Positions 45,733 to 55,627 of a stretch of DNA of 64,000 nt are shown piece after piece (position 1 is the stretch's first letter; every line of letters begins with the position of its first letter). The stretch is from Pyropia yezoensis (Eukaryota; Rhodophyta; Bangiophyceae; Bangiales; Bangiaceae): the NCBI GenBank assembly GCA_009829735.1, contig CM020618.1:34634894-34698893 (forward strand), in the 5' to 3' direction. The notes under the pieces are model-generated. The model ran no database searches and was not told where the DNA came from. It saw only the letters and a list, made by a program, of their open reading frames with translations. Both the position numbers and the translations under genes were made by a program.

Positions 45733-47616
45733 CTACTCGTTTCCCAGGTCCGAGGAGTCCGTAGAGGTTTCGGTCTCCAGGTCAAAGTCCGTAGGGGCTT
45801 CCCTTGCACGAGCCTCCGTGATGCTCTGCAAGGTTGCCACCCGGATTGCGTGAACCCGTGCCTTGTTTGTCTTGGGGGGTGCTCGCCGGTCGGCCCAGTT
45901 GACCGCCCTTGCAAACACCAGTCCTTGACGCTGGAGTTTCTCCTGGAGATCCTTGGGAATGGTCGGGCACTGGTAGGACATGTGGTCCTCCTTCGGGCAC
46001 AGCCAGCAAGACCGGAACCGCTGGTTCTTGACCTGCTTGGGGGCGACCAGGGAAGGTTGCTCCTTAGAAACGGAGCCGCCCCACTTGTCTCCTGACCCCA
46101 CGGGTGAGGCCTCGCCAACTGCGAGTACCGGTACAAGGCTATCACCTCCCTTATACTTGTCGGGTCCGGGACGAACTCGCGACAACGGCTGGAGAGTTGA
46201 TACAATGGGAGCCTGGAGTGCCTTGGCTTGCCGGTACTTGCCCTGAGTGTAGGCCATCAACTGCTGGAAGGTATGTTCTTGATGTTCCTGGTTGTAGTTC
46301 TCCGCATCCACTTGAAGATATTCAGGAAGCCCTTCCGAGAAGATCATCTTGAGCCTGTCCTGAGGGTAAACGTTGCCACAAGCCTCGCTCATCTCCCGGA
46401 CACGACGGGCGAACGCCTCTGGAGTCTCTTGTCTTTCCATGGTTGCCCGGTTTAGCCTGCTGACTGCTTTACGCAGGGAGTCCGCGTCAGCGTAGTTGGA
46501 CAGGAGCCAGTTGACCGCCTCCGGATAACTCCCAACGGTACGCCCGACAATGTGTCCGGCAGAGTCTGGTAGAACCTGTGCGAACCGCTGTTCCGCTTCT
46601 CCGGTCATGAAGCTAACCAGGAGGTAGAGAGCCTTGCCCTCGGACACATCGTTGTCATTGCATGCCTTGACAAACCGGCGCATGAAGGCAAAGATAAGCG
46701 CCGGTCTCTTCCCGGAAAACTTAGGATGTCCTCCGAAGCTCGGCTGCATTCGCCGGTTCAGGGATGCCATCTTCCTGGCCATCTTCCGGGTGTAACCTTG
46801 GTCTTGGTTCTCCAGCCGGTAGTTACCCCAATACGTGACCTTCTTCAGGGTGGCATCTCCCACTTGGTGAGCAGGGAAGTCAAACTCGACTAGCCTGCGC
46901 CGGGTGGGACCAGGAGATGCATCCCAGTCATATCCCTCCTCAGAGCTGGAGGAACTGGTCTCGCTGGTGCTAGAGCGACGGCGACGACGCCGACGCCTCC
47001 GGCTGCTCCGGTCACCGGTCTTAGAGCTCCCCGCCCCATGGGATGCAAGGGGAGGAAAAGCTTGGCCGGTCCCAGGAGTCGAGGTCTCAGGGAGACCCGT
47101 AGAACCAGTCACAGCGGTGCCTCTGGCACTGCTAGTGCCCACAGGAAGAGGTGTATACACCCAGCTGCCATGTGTGGGTCCAGGAGTAAACACACCAGGG
47201 GCTATCCCTGGAGGTTGAGGAGTAGAACCGACAGGAGGGAGACGTCTGCTGCGAGCGGACTCAAACGCCGTTGACCCCGGTGTGGCTCCCACGGGAGGAA
47301 CAGCCGGAGCAACGGGAGCAGGAGGTGCTGGGCCGCCTGTAGACTCCAGTCCGCTACCGGATGTCACACCCAGGTCTGCTTCACCCGTAGGGAGAACGCC
47401 GGGTTGGGCACCGTCCCCCGCGGTGACCAGGGATGCGTCAAGGGACGCGGGGTCTACCCCTTCGGGCACCGTCGTGCCAGGGAGAGTAGCCATGTTGGTC
47501 TCTTGACAGCCACAGTCCAGTTGCCTGCGTGTCCAAAGATCGCAAGACCACAAGAGAGGGGTTGGAGAGCCAGGAATGGGATTCCCGTGAACGGGTGCAG
47601 ATAATTCCCAAACCAC
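45733..47616 (-). CDS. gag: gag polyprotein of element D2, 627 aa
   Basis: Intact ORF. The first ATG is 47616; a second in-frame ATG at 47493 (MATLPG) may be the true start. It has a Pro/Thr/Gly-rich N-terminal region, an Arg-rich run followed by Ser/Glu (about 46940-47010), a capsid-like central domain and a CCHC zinc knuckle C-x2-C-x4-H-x4-C (about 45965-46015). It ends in Gly-Asn-Glu and TGA/TAG-type stop context before pol in another frame. F1 gag is a recognisable relative. Confidence 0.88.
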   Translation of the reverse strand: MVWELSAPVHGNPIPGSPTPLLWSCDLWTRRQLDCGCQETNMATLPGTTVPEGVDPASLDASLVTAGDGAQPGVLPTGEADLGVTSGSGLESTGGPAPPAPVAPAVPPVGATPGSTAFESARSRRLPPVGSTPQPPGIAPGVFTPGPTHGSWVYTPLPVGTSSARGTAVTGSTGLPETSTPGTGQAFPPLASHGAGSSKTGDRSSRRRRRRRRRSSTSETSSSSSEEGYDWDASPGPTRRRLVEFDFPAHQVGDATLKKVTYWGNYRLENQDQGYTRKMARKMASLNRRMQPSFGGHPKFSGKRPALIFAFMRRFVKACNDNDVSEGKALYLLVSFMTGEAEQRFAQVLPDSAGHIVGRTVGSYPEAVNWLLSNYADADSLRKAVSRLNRATMERQETPEAFARRVREMSEACGNVYPQDRLKMIFSEGLPEYLQVDAENYNQEHQEHTFQQLMAYTQGKYRQAKALQAPIVSTLQPLSRVRPGPDKYKGGDSLVPVLAVGEASPVGSGDKWGGSVSKEQPSLVAPKQVKNQRFRSCWLCPKEDHMSYQCPTIPKDLQEKLQRQGLVFARAVNWADRRAPPKTNKARVHAIRVATLQSITEARAREAPTDFDLETETSTDSSDLGNE

Positions 47617-47684
47617 GGAAAAAGACAGAACAGGAACAACCCAACCGCTGCTCCCAAATGTCTCTTCTCAAACACTCCAACAGT

Positions 47685-47701
47685 CCCCTGCTGCTCCACC
47701 A
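47685..47701 (-). promoter_or_regulatory. Primer-binding site of element D2
   Basis: Plus strand CCCCTGCTGCTCCACCA, identical to elements B and H, four bases inside the 5' LTR. Confidence 0.85.
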
Positions 47702-47705
47702 AATA

Positions 47706-48285
47706 TGTGGTATAAAACTCGATCCTCTCAGACACGTGTCAATATCCCTCGGAGGAAAGGGACAGGTAACACAGAAAGGGGAACTACGAGAATGGTATGC
47801 CTGTTGCCTCACGTGCCTGCTCGCAGAGCAAACAGATACGCACGGTAGTGCACACGGGGAAGAGGAAAGCAAACGCGCAGTTGTCTTTTTCCTGAGGGCG
47901 CGGGCCAAGGGCGCCTCGCTGTCCCTCTTAACGTGCATCTGGGGGAGCCTCGGCACGTTGGCCAGGTAGCCCCCCCCCCCCCCCCATAACCCCGAGTGGC
48001 CCCGACCCGAGTCTAACCTCGTCAGGTCAGGGGCCACTATCACTACGAATTCTATTCCCACTCACTAATCTCACACTCAAATTCTCTCAAATCAAGTCCC
48101 TCACAAGTATGCAAAAACCCATCAGAAATCCCTCTCTCACGTGTGGATGGCGTAGTCCACCGCATCCCAGTGCCGGGCACGGGCCACGGCCGCCAACCAT
48201 CACCACACGGCGGGCGTGTTCTGGCACCTGGTGCCCTCTGGTTGTAGTCCCGGGTCGGCGCCAAGTCGGGGCCGGGGATGCTACA
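47706..48285 (-). repeat. 5' LTR of element D2
   Basis: 580 bases, TGTGGTATAAAAC to GATGCTACA on the plus strand, with a 16-C run (47970-47985). Followed by the target duplication CACGA (48286-48290). Confidence 0.95.
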
Positions 48286-48290
48286 CACGA

Positions 48291-49082
48291 GACCTTGTCG
48301 GGGGGTCCCTGTTAACAAACACTGGCCCCACACTTTGTCCGTATTGGCCCTCATGTAACCCTGTCAAACGTTCCCCAGTCCCTTTCCTCGGCTTTCTTGT
48401 TGGCGGGCGGGACGCTCGGCCCTAGTGAGGGGGCCATGTGCCGTCATGAGCCCTTGGGACTGCCAGACCCCGGGATACTGACTTGGGTCCCGGCTGGAAG
48501 CGTTACGTGGAACCACGCGCTGGCCGAGGATCCCTGCATCGGTGGCCCGGGGCAGTGGCGACACGCCCGGTGCCCTCATTGGTCACCCGGAGCGGTGGAC
48601 TTGCCCTGTTGGGGGCATACTGACCTCCGGGTTATTTGTCTGATTTTTCGCATTTGTTTTCCTTGCGTGATTTCGTGTCTCTCCCCTTTTTCCCACTGGG
48701 TTTTTTTCGGGGATTGACATCTGTGTGTGGGGGGATTTCGCTTGCTTTTTGTGTGTTGGCCCGGTGAGCGGCCGGTACCTTGCTGGCACTTGGCCCGCTG
48801 GGGACGCCCTCTGGGGGCCTCGCTCAGGGCCTCTGAAGGGGCCAGGGGGGGGAGGTTCTTGAGGGGTGCTCTGGGGTCCTCCCCGGGGCCATCTTTTAAA
48901 ATCAACAGTACTTTGGGTTCCTTCTCCCTCGCGCTCTTTTCCTGTCAACCTTTGCCTCGTACCGTTGCAGGCGAGTGGACCAGCATGGGCTCTTACCTGT
49001 TCCATCCTGGACTCCGGCCAGGGGTCTCTGTGTGTGTGGTTGTAGTTTCTGGTTACGGGAATCTGGGTCCCATTACGCTACA
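48291..49082 (+). repeat. LTR of element F2, right part
   Basis: Continues the F2 LTR after the D2 insertion and ends ...TTACGCTACA, as in F1. Bases of about 48345-48955 are almost identical to 35560-36174 of F1 (a two-base change only), while both flanks are clearly more diverged. Confidence 0.8.
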
Positions 49083-49100
49083 GAAACAGTTTGCCTCTGT

Positions 49101-49117
49101 CCCCTGCTGCTCCACCA
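49101..49117 (-). promoter_or_regulatory. Primer-binding site of element H
   Basis: The same 17-mer CCCCTGCTGCTCCACCA on the plus strand, two bases inside an LTR that starts at 49120. Only 18 bases of H lie left of it before the F2 LTR end. Confidence 0.75.
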
Positions 49118-49119
49118 AA

Positions 49120-49615
49120 TGCGGCAAATACCACTCGCGCACACAGCACTCAAGTTGGGGCGGTGCACAATGGCTGCCTCCCATGTCGGGGGAACAGGAA
49201 GAAGTGGAAGTCGCACACAGGCTAGCCCTGTTGTTGGGCAATGCCCCCCACGACGAATCAAGATTATGGTGTGTGGGCCAACAGTTTCTAGGTCGGGACG
49301 GGGAAGCGTGGCCAAGCCCCGCTGTCCCTCGCCTTATCCCTCCAGGGTCCTCCCAGGATCTCGCCACCCAGAATCTCCCACCCCAGCACCTGACCACCGG
49401 CCCACACGAAAACTCAAGACGACAAAATGCAGAAATCCCTCAAATCCATGCTGGATCTACTATCAAGCAAAGAATCCCAGACTGAGAGAAATTCGGGATC
49501 AAATGCAAAGGGAGAAACGGGTTAGACCAGCTGTCTCGCGATTCCGTGTGGTACGCCTTGTCCCCCGCGTGGGACTAGTTCTGCCACAAGTAGGACCGCC
49601 TGAGTAGTGGCTACA
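49120..49615 (-). repeat. 5' LTR of element H
   Basis: 496 bases from TGCGGCAAATACC to GTGGCTACA on the plus strand, identified by TG...CA ends and the adjacent primer-binding site. It has no second copy in the window. The body of H would lie left of the F2 insertion, beyond the window. Confidence 0.65.
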
Positions 49616-50020
49616 CAGGGAGGTAAGGTTGAGAGAGAACCACGTCGATCCTGACCCCTTGTTCAAAGTTATGTAAGCTTTTTTCAAGCGCTAACTCGCT
49701 ACGACGAGTCCCCGCTTTCCGCGTGATCGTGGTTCCCTACAAGTACGGCGTCACGGACGGCTGGGGGCGACTGTTTCTGGCCCACATTCCGAGGTGGTCG
49801 GCTGAAGCGGGGAAGCTAATAGAGCTCACTGAATTTGATCACTGTTGATTCATCCTGGATCTGTTGCTCTGGGAGTTGTCAGTGGACTGCTTTAATCAAA
49901 CCTGCATTGCAGCACGCCAACTTGCAAGGTTCTCGCCCTGCCCCCAGCACTGAGAGGCTTGCGCTACAACGCCCTCGCTGGAAGCCTGGGCCGTCGGTGT
50001 GAGGCGACTTGGGCAAGAAG
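49616..50020. other. Intergenic DNA right of the retroelement nest
   Basis: No repeat or gene was recognised. This marks the return to host-type sequence with ordinary base composition. Confidence 0.4.
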
Positions 50021-50779
50021 ATGAAGAGAGAAGTGCCGCCCTCGTGGATGCCGCAGCCCCAGCTATGGCGGACACTGAAAGACTCAAGCGCGACGCTAAC
50101 CGCCACAAATGGCTTGTACAATCGCCAGGCCGCGTCGGCCGCTGGCTAGCCGTCCCCGGCAGCCGACGCTCAGCCACCGTCCCCGTCGGCCGACGCCCAG
50201 CCGTCCCCGTCGTCTGCCGACGACGTCCAGTCGTCCCCGTCGGCCGCCGCCGCCGGCCGATCCGGTCCGCCCGCTCCCGCTGCCGCGCCGTGGCCGGCCT
50301 CTACCGCCCGCCCAGCAGGTGGCGCCAGGCCCTCCGCAGCGGCGCGCATCCCCGGCACCGCGGCCGCCGCCGCCGCCACCGTCGCTGCCGCTGTCGCGGT
50401 CACCACCGCCCGCGTCGCGTTGCCATCCGCCTGCCTCCACCGCCTCTCCCGCTGGGTCTTGGATGCGTTGGGACAGAGTAGTCCTTGGAGGCCCCGCCAC
50501 GAGCGTCTCAAGCGGCGGGAAAGAGACATGTTGTCGGCCACAATCCGGGCTCTCCTCTGGTCGCAGCGAAGACTGAGTTGGTCATTTAGACCGAGTTCAT
50601 GGGTGCTTTTGAAAACCTTAACGCATGTGGAAATTCCTTCTTGCAGTGTACTTCGTCGTGCTTCTTACGCTGCGAAATGTGCAGATCGGTCCCTAGTCTT
50701 GCGTTCTGGATGCACCACCGCCACCGCAGCGGCGACCACTTCAAGAAATTCAAGGTTGGTTCAAGCCCTCTCGGCTTGA
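50021..50779 (+). pseudogene. Possible protein fragment with Ala/Pro/Ser-rich linker, in-frame TAG
   Basis: From ATG 50021 one frame reads about 42 codons (MKREVPPSWMPQPQLW...), meets TAG at 50147, then continues as repeated SPSADAQP-like Pro/Ser/Ala units. From about 50400 a charged part follows (RHERLKRRERDM), to a stop at 50777. The frame stays open across 210 codons apart from the TAG, which hints at a real but broken gene; the composition also allows open frames by chance. The family was not recognised. Confidence 0.25.
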
Positions 50780-52528
50780 AGCACGCTTGACGTAGATCCC
50801 GGGATAAGGATCACTGCGCAGCGCGGGCCAGGAGACCCTATCTACGCTGTTCGATTGATGGAACACTTTTTATTGCTTTTATTCTGTAGATTAGAACTGC
50901 TTGTCCCAAACAGTGCACAGAGCATCAAAAAACCGCTCATGAGCTGCGCTACCATAGCTCTGCGGCAGCTTGTGTCCTGTTCTTACCCCTTCACGCATGA
51001 CGCCCACCTGGAAGTCGTCGATGTGGTGGTCGTCGTCCAGCAGGCAAACACTCGAAGTCTGTAACACTGAAGTACCAAAGCAAGTCTAACTGCATCCCGA
51101 TCTCAGTCTGAGCACTATGGGAGACGCCCCGCGGCTTGTAACCATCTGAGCCAATCAGCGCGTGCGCACGTGGGCGTGCGCCCCTACTTCCTGGTCCGCC
51201 GAGCCCGCCCTCCATCCCTCGACCCCCCCGCAGATCCATTCCTCGTCAAGTATGCTGGCATTTGCGTACTTGCCGGGCACTATTCGGCGACAGACCGCAT
51301 CCATTGTTTGTTTCCGGGTGGAGGCGTGGAACATCGTTGATGCGTCTTTTATTAGCTTGTTAGAGAGCTCGTGGGGAGACCTGAGAGTGTTTTTTTTTTT
51401 TTTTGCTCTCATCGTCTAGCTTCTCGTATTATTTGTTTGCCCGTGCAGGGGCGTAGACAATGGGCAAACGAGCTGGAAACGCACATCCGGGGGTGTTTGA
51501 GCATTTGAGCGGTGTTCCATCTATTGAACAGCGTAGATACCTTGCACCATGGCGGCCCGCCGCGCTGCGCGCCGGGCGCCCGCGGGACGCCCATAGCGGC
51601 CAAAAGCTGCATTGACTGCTGCGCATCGTCCAGTAGTGTACTTGCATGTACAGTACAGTACCTAAATACACATTATTCAGCTGTTGTACGGGCGGCTGCC
51701 CCATGCGTCACGCGTGATTCTGGGCACGTGCCGACTCACCTGATTCGCCAATCAATCTACCCACGACCCTGCCTCTAGCGTAGCTCGTGCCTAGCCTCGA
51801 CCCTGTTCAGCTGTCCTCCCTCCCCGGTGCCACCCGCACCAGCGTGGCACATACGAACTGTCAAGCGAGCTGGCTCGCAGCGTCGATGAGGGGCAAGGGA
51901 GCAGCGGGCTTTGGCGGAGGAGGATGAGCGCCGCCTCGTCGCCCCCAGTCACTGGACGGTCCAACGCCGCAGCCCATCCCCGCCACTGAATCCCCGCCAC
52001 TGAAGGCCACTCAACGCCCCCCCTCACTGGCAACGGCGGCGGGGATCGCCGGGGAAAAAAGTCTCGCCGCTCTCGAGAGGGACCAGGAGACGTCCGCCGC
52101 GTGCCCCCCCTGCATCCCCCCGCCATTCCCGCTGCTGCAGCCACACGGTGCTGCCGCCGCACGGCGCTGCCGCCGTCGCGCCCCCACGCCCCCATCGTCG
52201 CCCGGTCTGGCGACGCGGTGCCTCCCGCCGCCCACGGCACCCAGCGCCCAGAGCGCGGTGTACCACACGCACGGGCACTGGTGCTCGCTAGCGCGGCGGC
52301 AACCAGCACAGGGCGCCGTCCGCTCCCGGCTCCCGCCCACCCCAATCACGGTACGGTTCGCAACCTCCTCCGCCACTCCGCCCCCTCCCTCGTTCTCCCC
52401 GTGTTGCCTGCCGCCGCTCCCAACGCCCCCCCCTACATCCTACCTCTCGCTTTGTTCTTCTTTGCCCACACCCTCCCGCCGCCCTCCTCTTCTTCCTCCT
52501 TCTGCCCCCCCCATTCGTTCTTCCCGGC
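50780..52528. other. Intergenic DNA with pyrimidine-rich leader
   Basis: No gene is supported. It holds a T18-type run (about 51389-51405), and the last about 150 bases before 52529 are C/T-rich, like the leader at 17200-17327. Confidence 0.4.
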
Positions 52529-54754
52529 ATGGACTCGCACAGGCGGCGACCGGCGGCGGTCGTGGCCACGACGGTGGCGGCGATCGCGGCCGCTACCGCC
52601 GCCACCTTTGCCGCCGTCCGCTCTGCTTCCACCCCCCCGGCCACCGCCGTCGCTGCCGCCGCCGCTTCCCGGCCGCCTGGCGTAGCGGCGGGGGCAGCCG
52701 CCGCCGCCGCTGCCGCGCCTGTCAGCCCCCTCCTCTTTCGCGTCGCTACCACATCCGCCGACGGTGCCGCCGCCGCCGCCACATTTGCCGACGGGCCGCC
52801 GGTGGCGGCTGTCTCTGGGAAGTGCCCCCCAGTGGACTGCTCCATCTACGCCGTGGCCGCCGGGTGTCCCGTCGTCACCACCCTCCCGTGTGACATGGCC
52901 ATCCGCCTGTACACGCGAGAGGGCGTCTGCTACCTGCCCGTGGAGGACGCGGCAGTGGCCGTGGCGGCGGCCGCGGCGTGTCGGCCGACACTAGCCGCCC
53001 CGCGGGTGTGTGCGGCCGACTGTGGCGACGGCGACGATGACGACGGGGACGACGCGGGCCAGCCGCTTGCAGACGGGCTGGTGGCCGTGCGGGAGGGGGA
53101 GGGGGTGACCAACCTGGGCGACGATGACGATGATGACACGCTGGGCGATGACGATGACGACTTCGGGCCCCCCATTGGCGCGACGCCCTCACCGTCCCCG
53201 ACGCCCACCCCCTCACCATCTCCGACGCCCACCCCCACGCCGTCTCTAACGCCCACCCCCACACCTTCCCCGTCGCCCACCCCGACATCTTCTCCTTCTC
53301 CAACGCCCACCCGTACACCTTCCCCGTCGCCCACCCCGACACCTTCTCCTTCTCCAACGCCCACCCGTACACCTTCCCCGTCGCCCACCCCGACACCTTC
53401 TCCGTCTCCAACGCCCACCCGTACACCTTCCCCGTCGCCCACCCCAACACCTTCTCCCACCCCAGTGCTTCGTGGCGGGGGTGCCGGTGGCGCCGGTGGC
53501 GCCGGCGGCAACGCCATTGGTGGGGGCAATGCCGGCAATGGTGGCGACGGCGGCAACGGCGGCGACGGCCTCGGCGCCAGCAGCGGCGCCGGGGGCGCCG
53601 GCCTGGGCTTTCCAGGGGGAGCAGGCGGCGCTGGCGGCGACGGCGGCGTCGCGATTGGCGGTGGCGACGGCGGCGACGGGGGGGCTGGCGGCGACGGCGG
53701 CGACGGCAGCGTCGGCAGCGGCGGCGGGACTGCCAATGGCGGGGGCGGTGGTGGGCAGGGGGACGCGTCGGGCGGCGACGGCGGTGCCGGTGGCGCTGGC
53801 GGCGATGCCATTGGGGGGGGGAACGCGGGCAATGGCGGCGACGGCGGCGATGGCGGCGACGGGGGTGGCGCCCCTACCCTGGGAGACACGGCGGCGGCGG
53901 CGGCGGCGGCGGAGGCAGCTACTGCGGCGGCCGCGGCGTCGTCTGCGACGGCGGTGGCGGTCGCCAATGCGGTGGCGGCAGCCATCCGCACTGTCGACGG
54001 TCTGGCGGCCGCCGCCGACGCTGCCCTTGCGGCCGCCCGCGCCGACGCGGCGCGCGGCACCGCGGCGGCCGCCGGCGCCCGCGCCGTCCTGTCTGCCGCC
54101 ACCGCCGCCGCCACCGCCGCCACCGCCACGGCGTCGGCGGCGGCCGTCCCCGCCCCCGTTGCGGCGGCGGTGGAGGCCGCTGTTGCTGCCGCGGCGGCCG
54201 TCACCGCCGCCGCCGCCGCCGGCACGGACGCGGCGGGCGACGCGGCGGCGGCGCGGGCGCGCCTCGCCGCCGCCGCGGCCGACCTGTCGTCGCTCGCCGC
54301 GGCGCTGCCGCCGGCCTCGGCGGCGGCGGCGGTGGCGGCGGCGGCGGGGGGGGGGGCAGGGGCGGGCGTCCCTCGCGGACGGGTGGCGGCGGTCGGCCCG
54401 GGCGGGCGCGCTGGCCTGGGCGGCCGCCGCGGCGGTGCGGTACAGACGGCCGCCGGCGGCCAGGCGCCGCCCGTGGCGCGCCAGGCGTCGGCGGCGGCGG
54501 CGGCGGGGGTCACGACGGCGGCCGCCTCGTCGGCTGTCGCCGCCGCTCGGCTGGCGGCGGCCGACGTGGACGCGGCGGCCGCGGCGGCGACCGCCGCTGC
54601 GACGGCAGCCATCGACGGCGCGCGGGGGCGGCTGGCCGCCGCGGTCGCGGGGGTGGACGCTGCGCTGGCACAGCTGCCCGCCTCTGCCGTCGCGCCGGGG
54701 GGGGGGGGGGGGGCGGCGGTGCGCCTCACCCCAGCGGTGCGGTATTCGTACTAG
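52529..54754 (+). CDS. Secreted Cys/Asp/Pro-Thr/Gly/Ala-rich modular protein, 741 aa
   Basis: Single exon; the ATG at 52529 lies in a good context (GGCATGG). Residues 1-35 form a basic then Ala/Val-rich signal segment. Residues about 75-170 hold a small domain with about nine cysteines (CPPVDC, GCPVV, PCDM, VCYLP). Then come an Asp-rich acidic stretch (about 168-212), a Pro-Ser-Thr region (about 216-312) built partly of three 54-bp units (53311, 53365, 53419), a Gly-rich repeat region of GGDGG/GGAGG type (313-455), and a very long Ala-rich tail to 741 with a C-terminal Tyr. The architecture suggests an extracellular matrix or cell-wall protein with glycosylated linkers; this role is inferred. 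No enzyme motif was seen. Confidence 0.65.
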   Translation: MDSHRRRPAAVVATTVAAIAAATAATFAAVRSASTPPATAVAAAAASRPPGVAAGAAAAAAAAPVSPLLFRVATTSADGAAAAATFADGPPVAAVSGKCPPVDCSIYAVAAGCPVVTTLPCDMAIRLYTREGVCYLPVEDAAVAVAAAAACRPTLAAPRVCAADCGDGDDDDGDDAGQPLADGLVAVREGEGVTNLGDDDDDDTLGDDDDDFGPPIGATPSPSPTPTPSPSPTPTPTPSLTPTPTPSPSPTPTSSPSPTPTRTPSPSPTPTPSPSPTPTRTPSPSPTPTPSPSPTPTRTPSPSPTPTPSPTPVLRGGGAGGAGGAGGNAIGGGNAGNGGDGGNGGDGLGASSGAGGAGLGFPGGAGGAGGDGGVAIGGGDGGDGGAGGDGGDGSVGSGGGTANGGGGGGQGDASGGDGGAGGAGGDAIGGGNAGNGGDGGDGGDGGGAPTLGDTAAAAAAAEAATAAAAASSATAVAVANAVAAAIRTVDGLAAAADAALAAARADAARGTAAAAGARAVLSAATAAATAATATASAAAVPAPVAAAVEAAVAAAAAVTAAAAAGTDAAGDAAAARARLAAAAADLSSLAAALPPASAAAAVAAAAGGGAGAGVPRGRVAAVGPGGRAGLGGRRGGAVQTAAGGQAPPVARQASAAAAAGVTTAAASSAVAAARLAAADVDAAAAAATAAATAAIDGARGRLAAAVAGVDAALAQLPASAVAPGGGGGAAVRLTPAVRYSY
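53311..53472 (+). repeat. 54-bp coding tandem repeats
   Basis: Copies begin at 53311, 53365 and 53419, the last ending imperfectly. Each encodes 18 residues of Thr-Pro-Ser-Pro type in the wall-like protein. Confidence 0.8.
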
Positions 54755-55627
54755 ACGGGGGTGCGTTGGCAGGGGTGCCCCATACGAGCGGGGGTGGGAG
54801 GGGACGGTCGATGCGGGTGGGGGGGGGGGGGTGTGGGGGAGGGAGGCGGATTGACATTGGTGGGCTGGGGCCCCCCACCTTGCTTCGTGTGAAAGAACGG
54901 GTCTGGGGCGCTGGGCCTTGGTGGCGCACACTCCCTTCCCGCCGCTTCCCGCCCTTCTTCTGCCTCGGCGGGCGCTTCCACCCCAACGCCGACGCTGTAG
55001 ACGCTGCCGAGCCTCTCGTCGATCCTATGGACGCTGCCGCTGCTGCTGCAGCTGCCGCTGCTGCCGTCATCACCCACCGCCCCACTGTCGCACGCCGCAC
55101 CCCCCTCGCTACCGCACGCATCCAATCCACATCATTGGGAAAGGAAAGGGAAAAGAGAAGCCCGCGCCACTGTTATTTTACGCCGGGCGTTACACCGCCA
55201 CGGGTGCGGCGGCGGGTCGTGCCCCTCTGAGGGCCTGTCACGCCGAACGCCCCTGCACGCACGGCGTTTCCGACGACCGTCTCATGGAGGCCCAAGACAC
55301 CCTTGGAGCATGCAACAGGGGGGCGCGGCAGGCGGCGTGGGGCGCCGCGCACGCTCCGGGTGACGACGGCAGCGACTACTGCTCCTCGCGCACATCCCCG
55401 CCGCGCACGTAGCCACGACCGCAACCGCGCGCGTGCGCGCGGCAGGCAGCAGCCTTCCTCCGACAGCGAGCGAGGACAAATAAAGAAACGCAGTTGCAAG
55501 AGGCCATGTCCATGTACTCACAATCGTGGTGACGGTGACCGTCACAGTCGCAGGTTCGTCGCTGCCCCAGAGTTGTCGCCAGTGGCGCCCCCCATCAAGG
55601 CATGGGTGTCGCCCATGGGTGGGATCG
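54755..55627. other. Intergenic between convergent genes
   Basis: Contains a G10 run (about 54818-54830) and a CTG/CCG-type microsatellite (about 55030-55065). ORFs here occur in several frames and are compositional. Confidence 0.4.

Larger units (their letters stand above)
38602..48285 (-). mobile_element. Element D2: complete family-D chromovirus with antisense ORF
   Basis: 9,684 bases flanked by CACGA (38597-38601 and 48286-48290). In element orientation it runs 5' LTR (48285-47706), primer-binding site, gag, pol, antisense ORF, polypurine tract, 3' LTR (39182-38602). Pol has about seven lesions, so it is inactive alone; gag is open. It inserted into the F2 LTR. Confidence 0.95.

Noticed and set aside
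52930-54931. Long - strand frames opposite the wall-like protein
   Set aside because: They are shadows of a very GC-rich coding region. The + strand has a start context, a signal segment and ordered modules.
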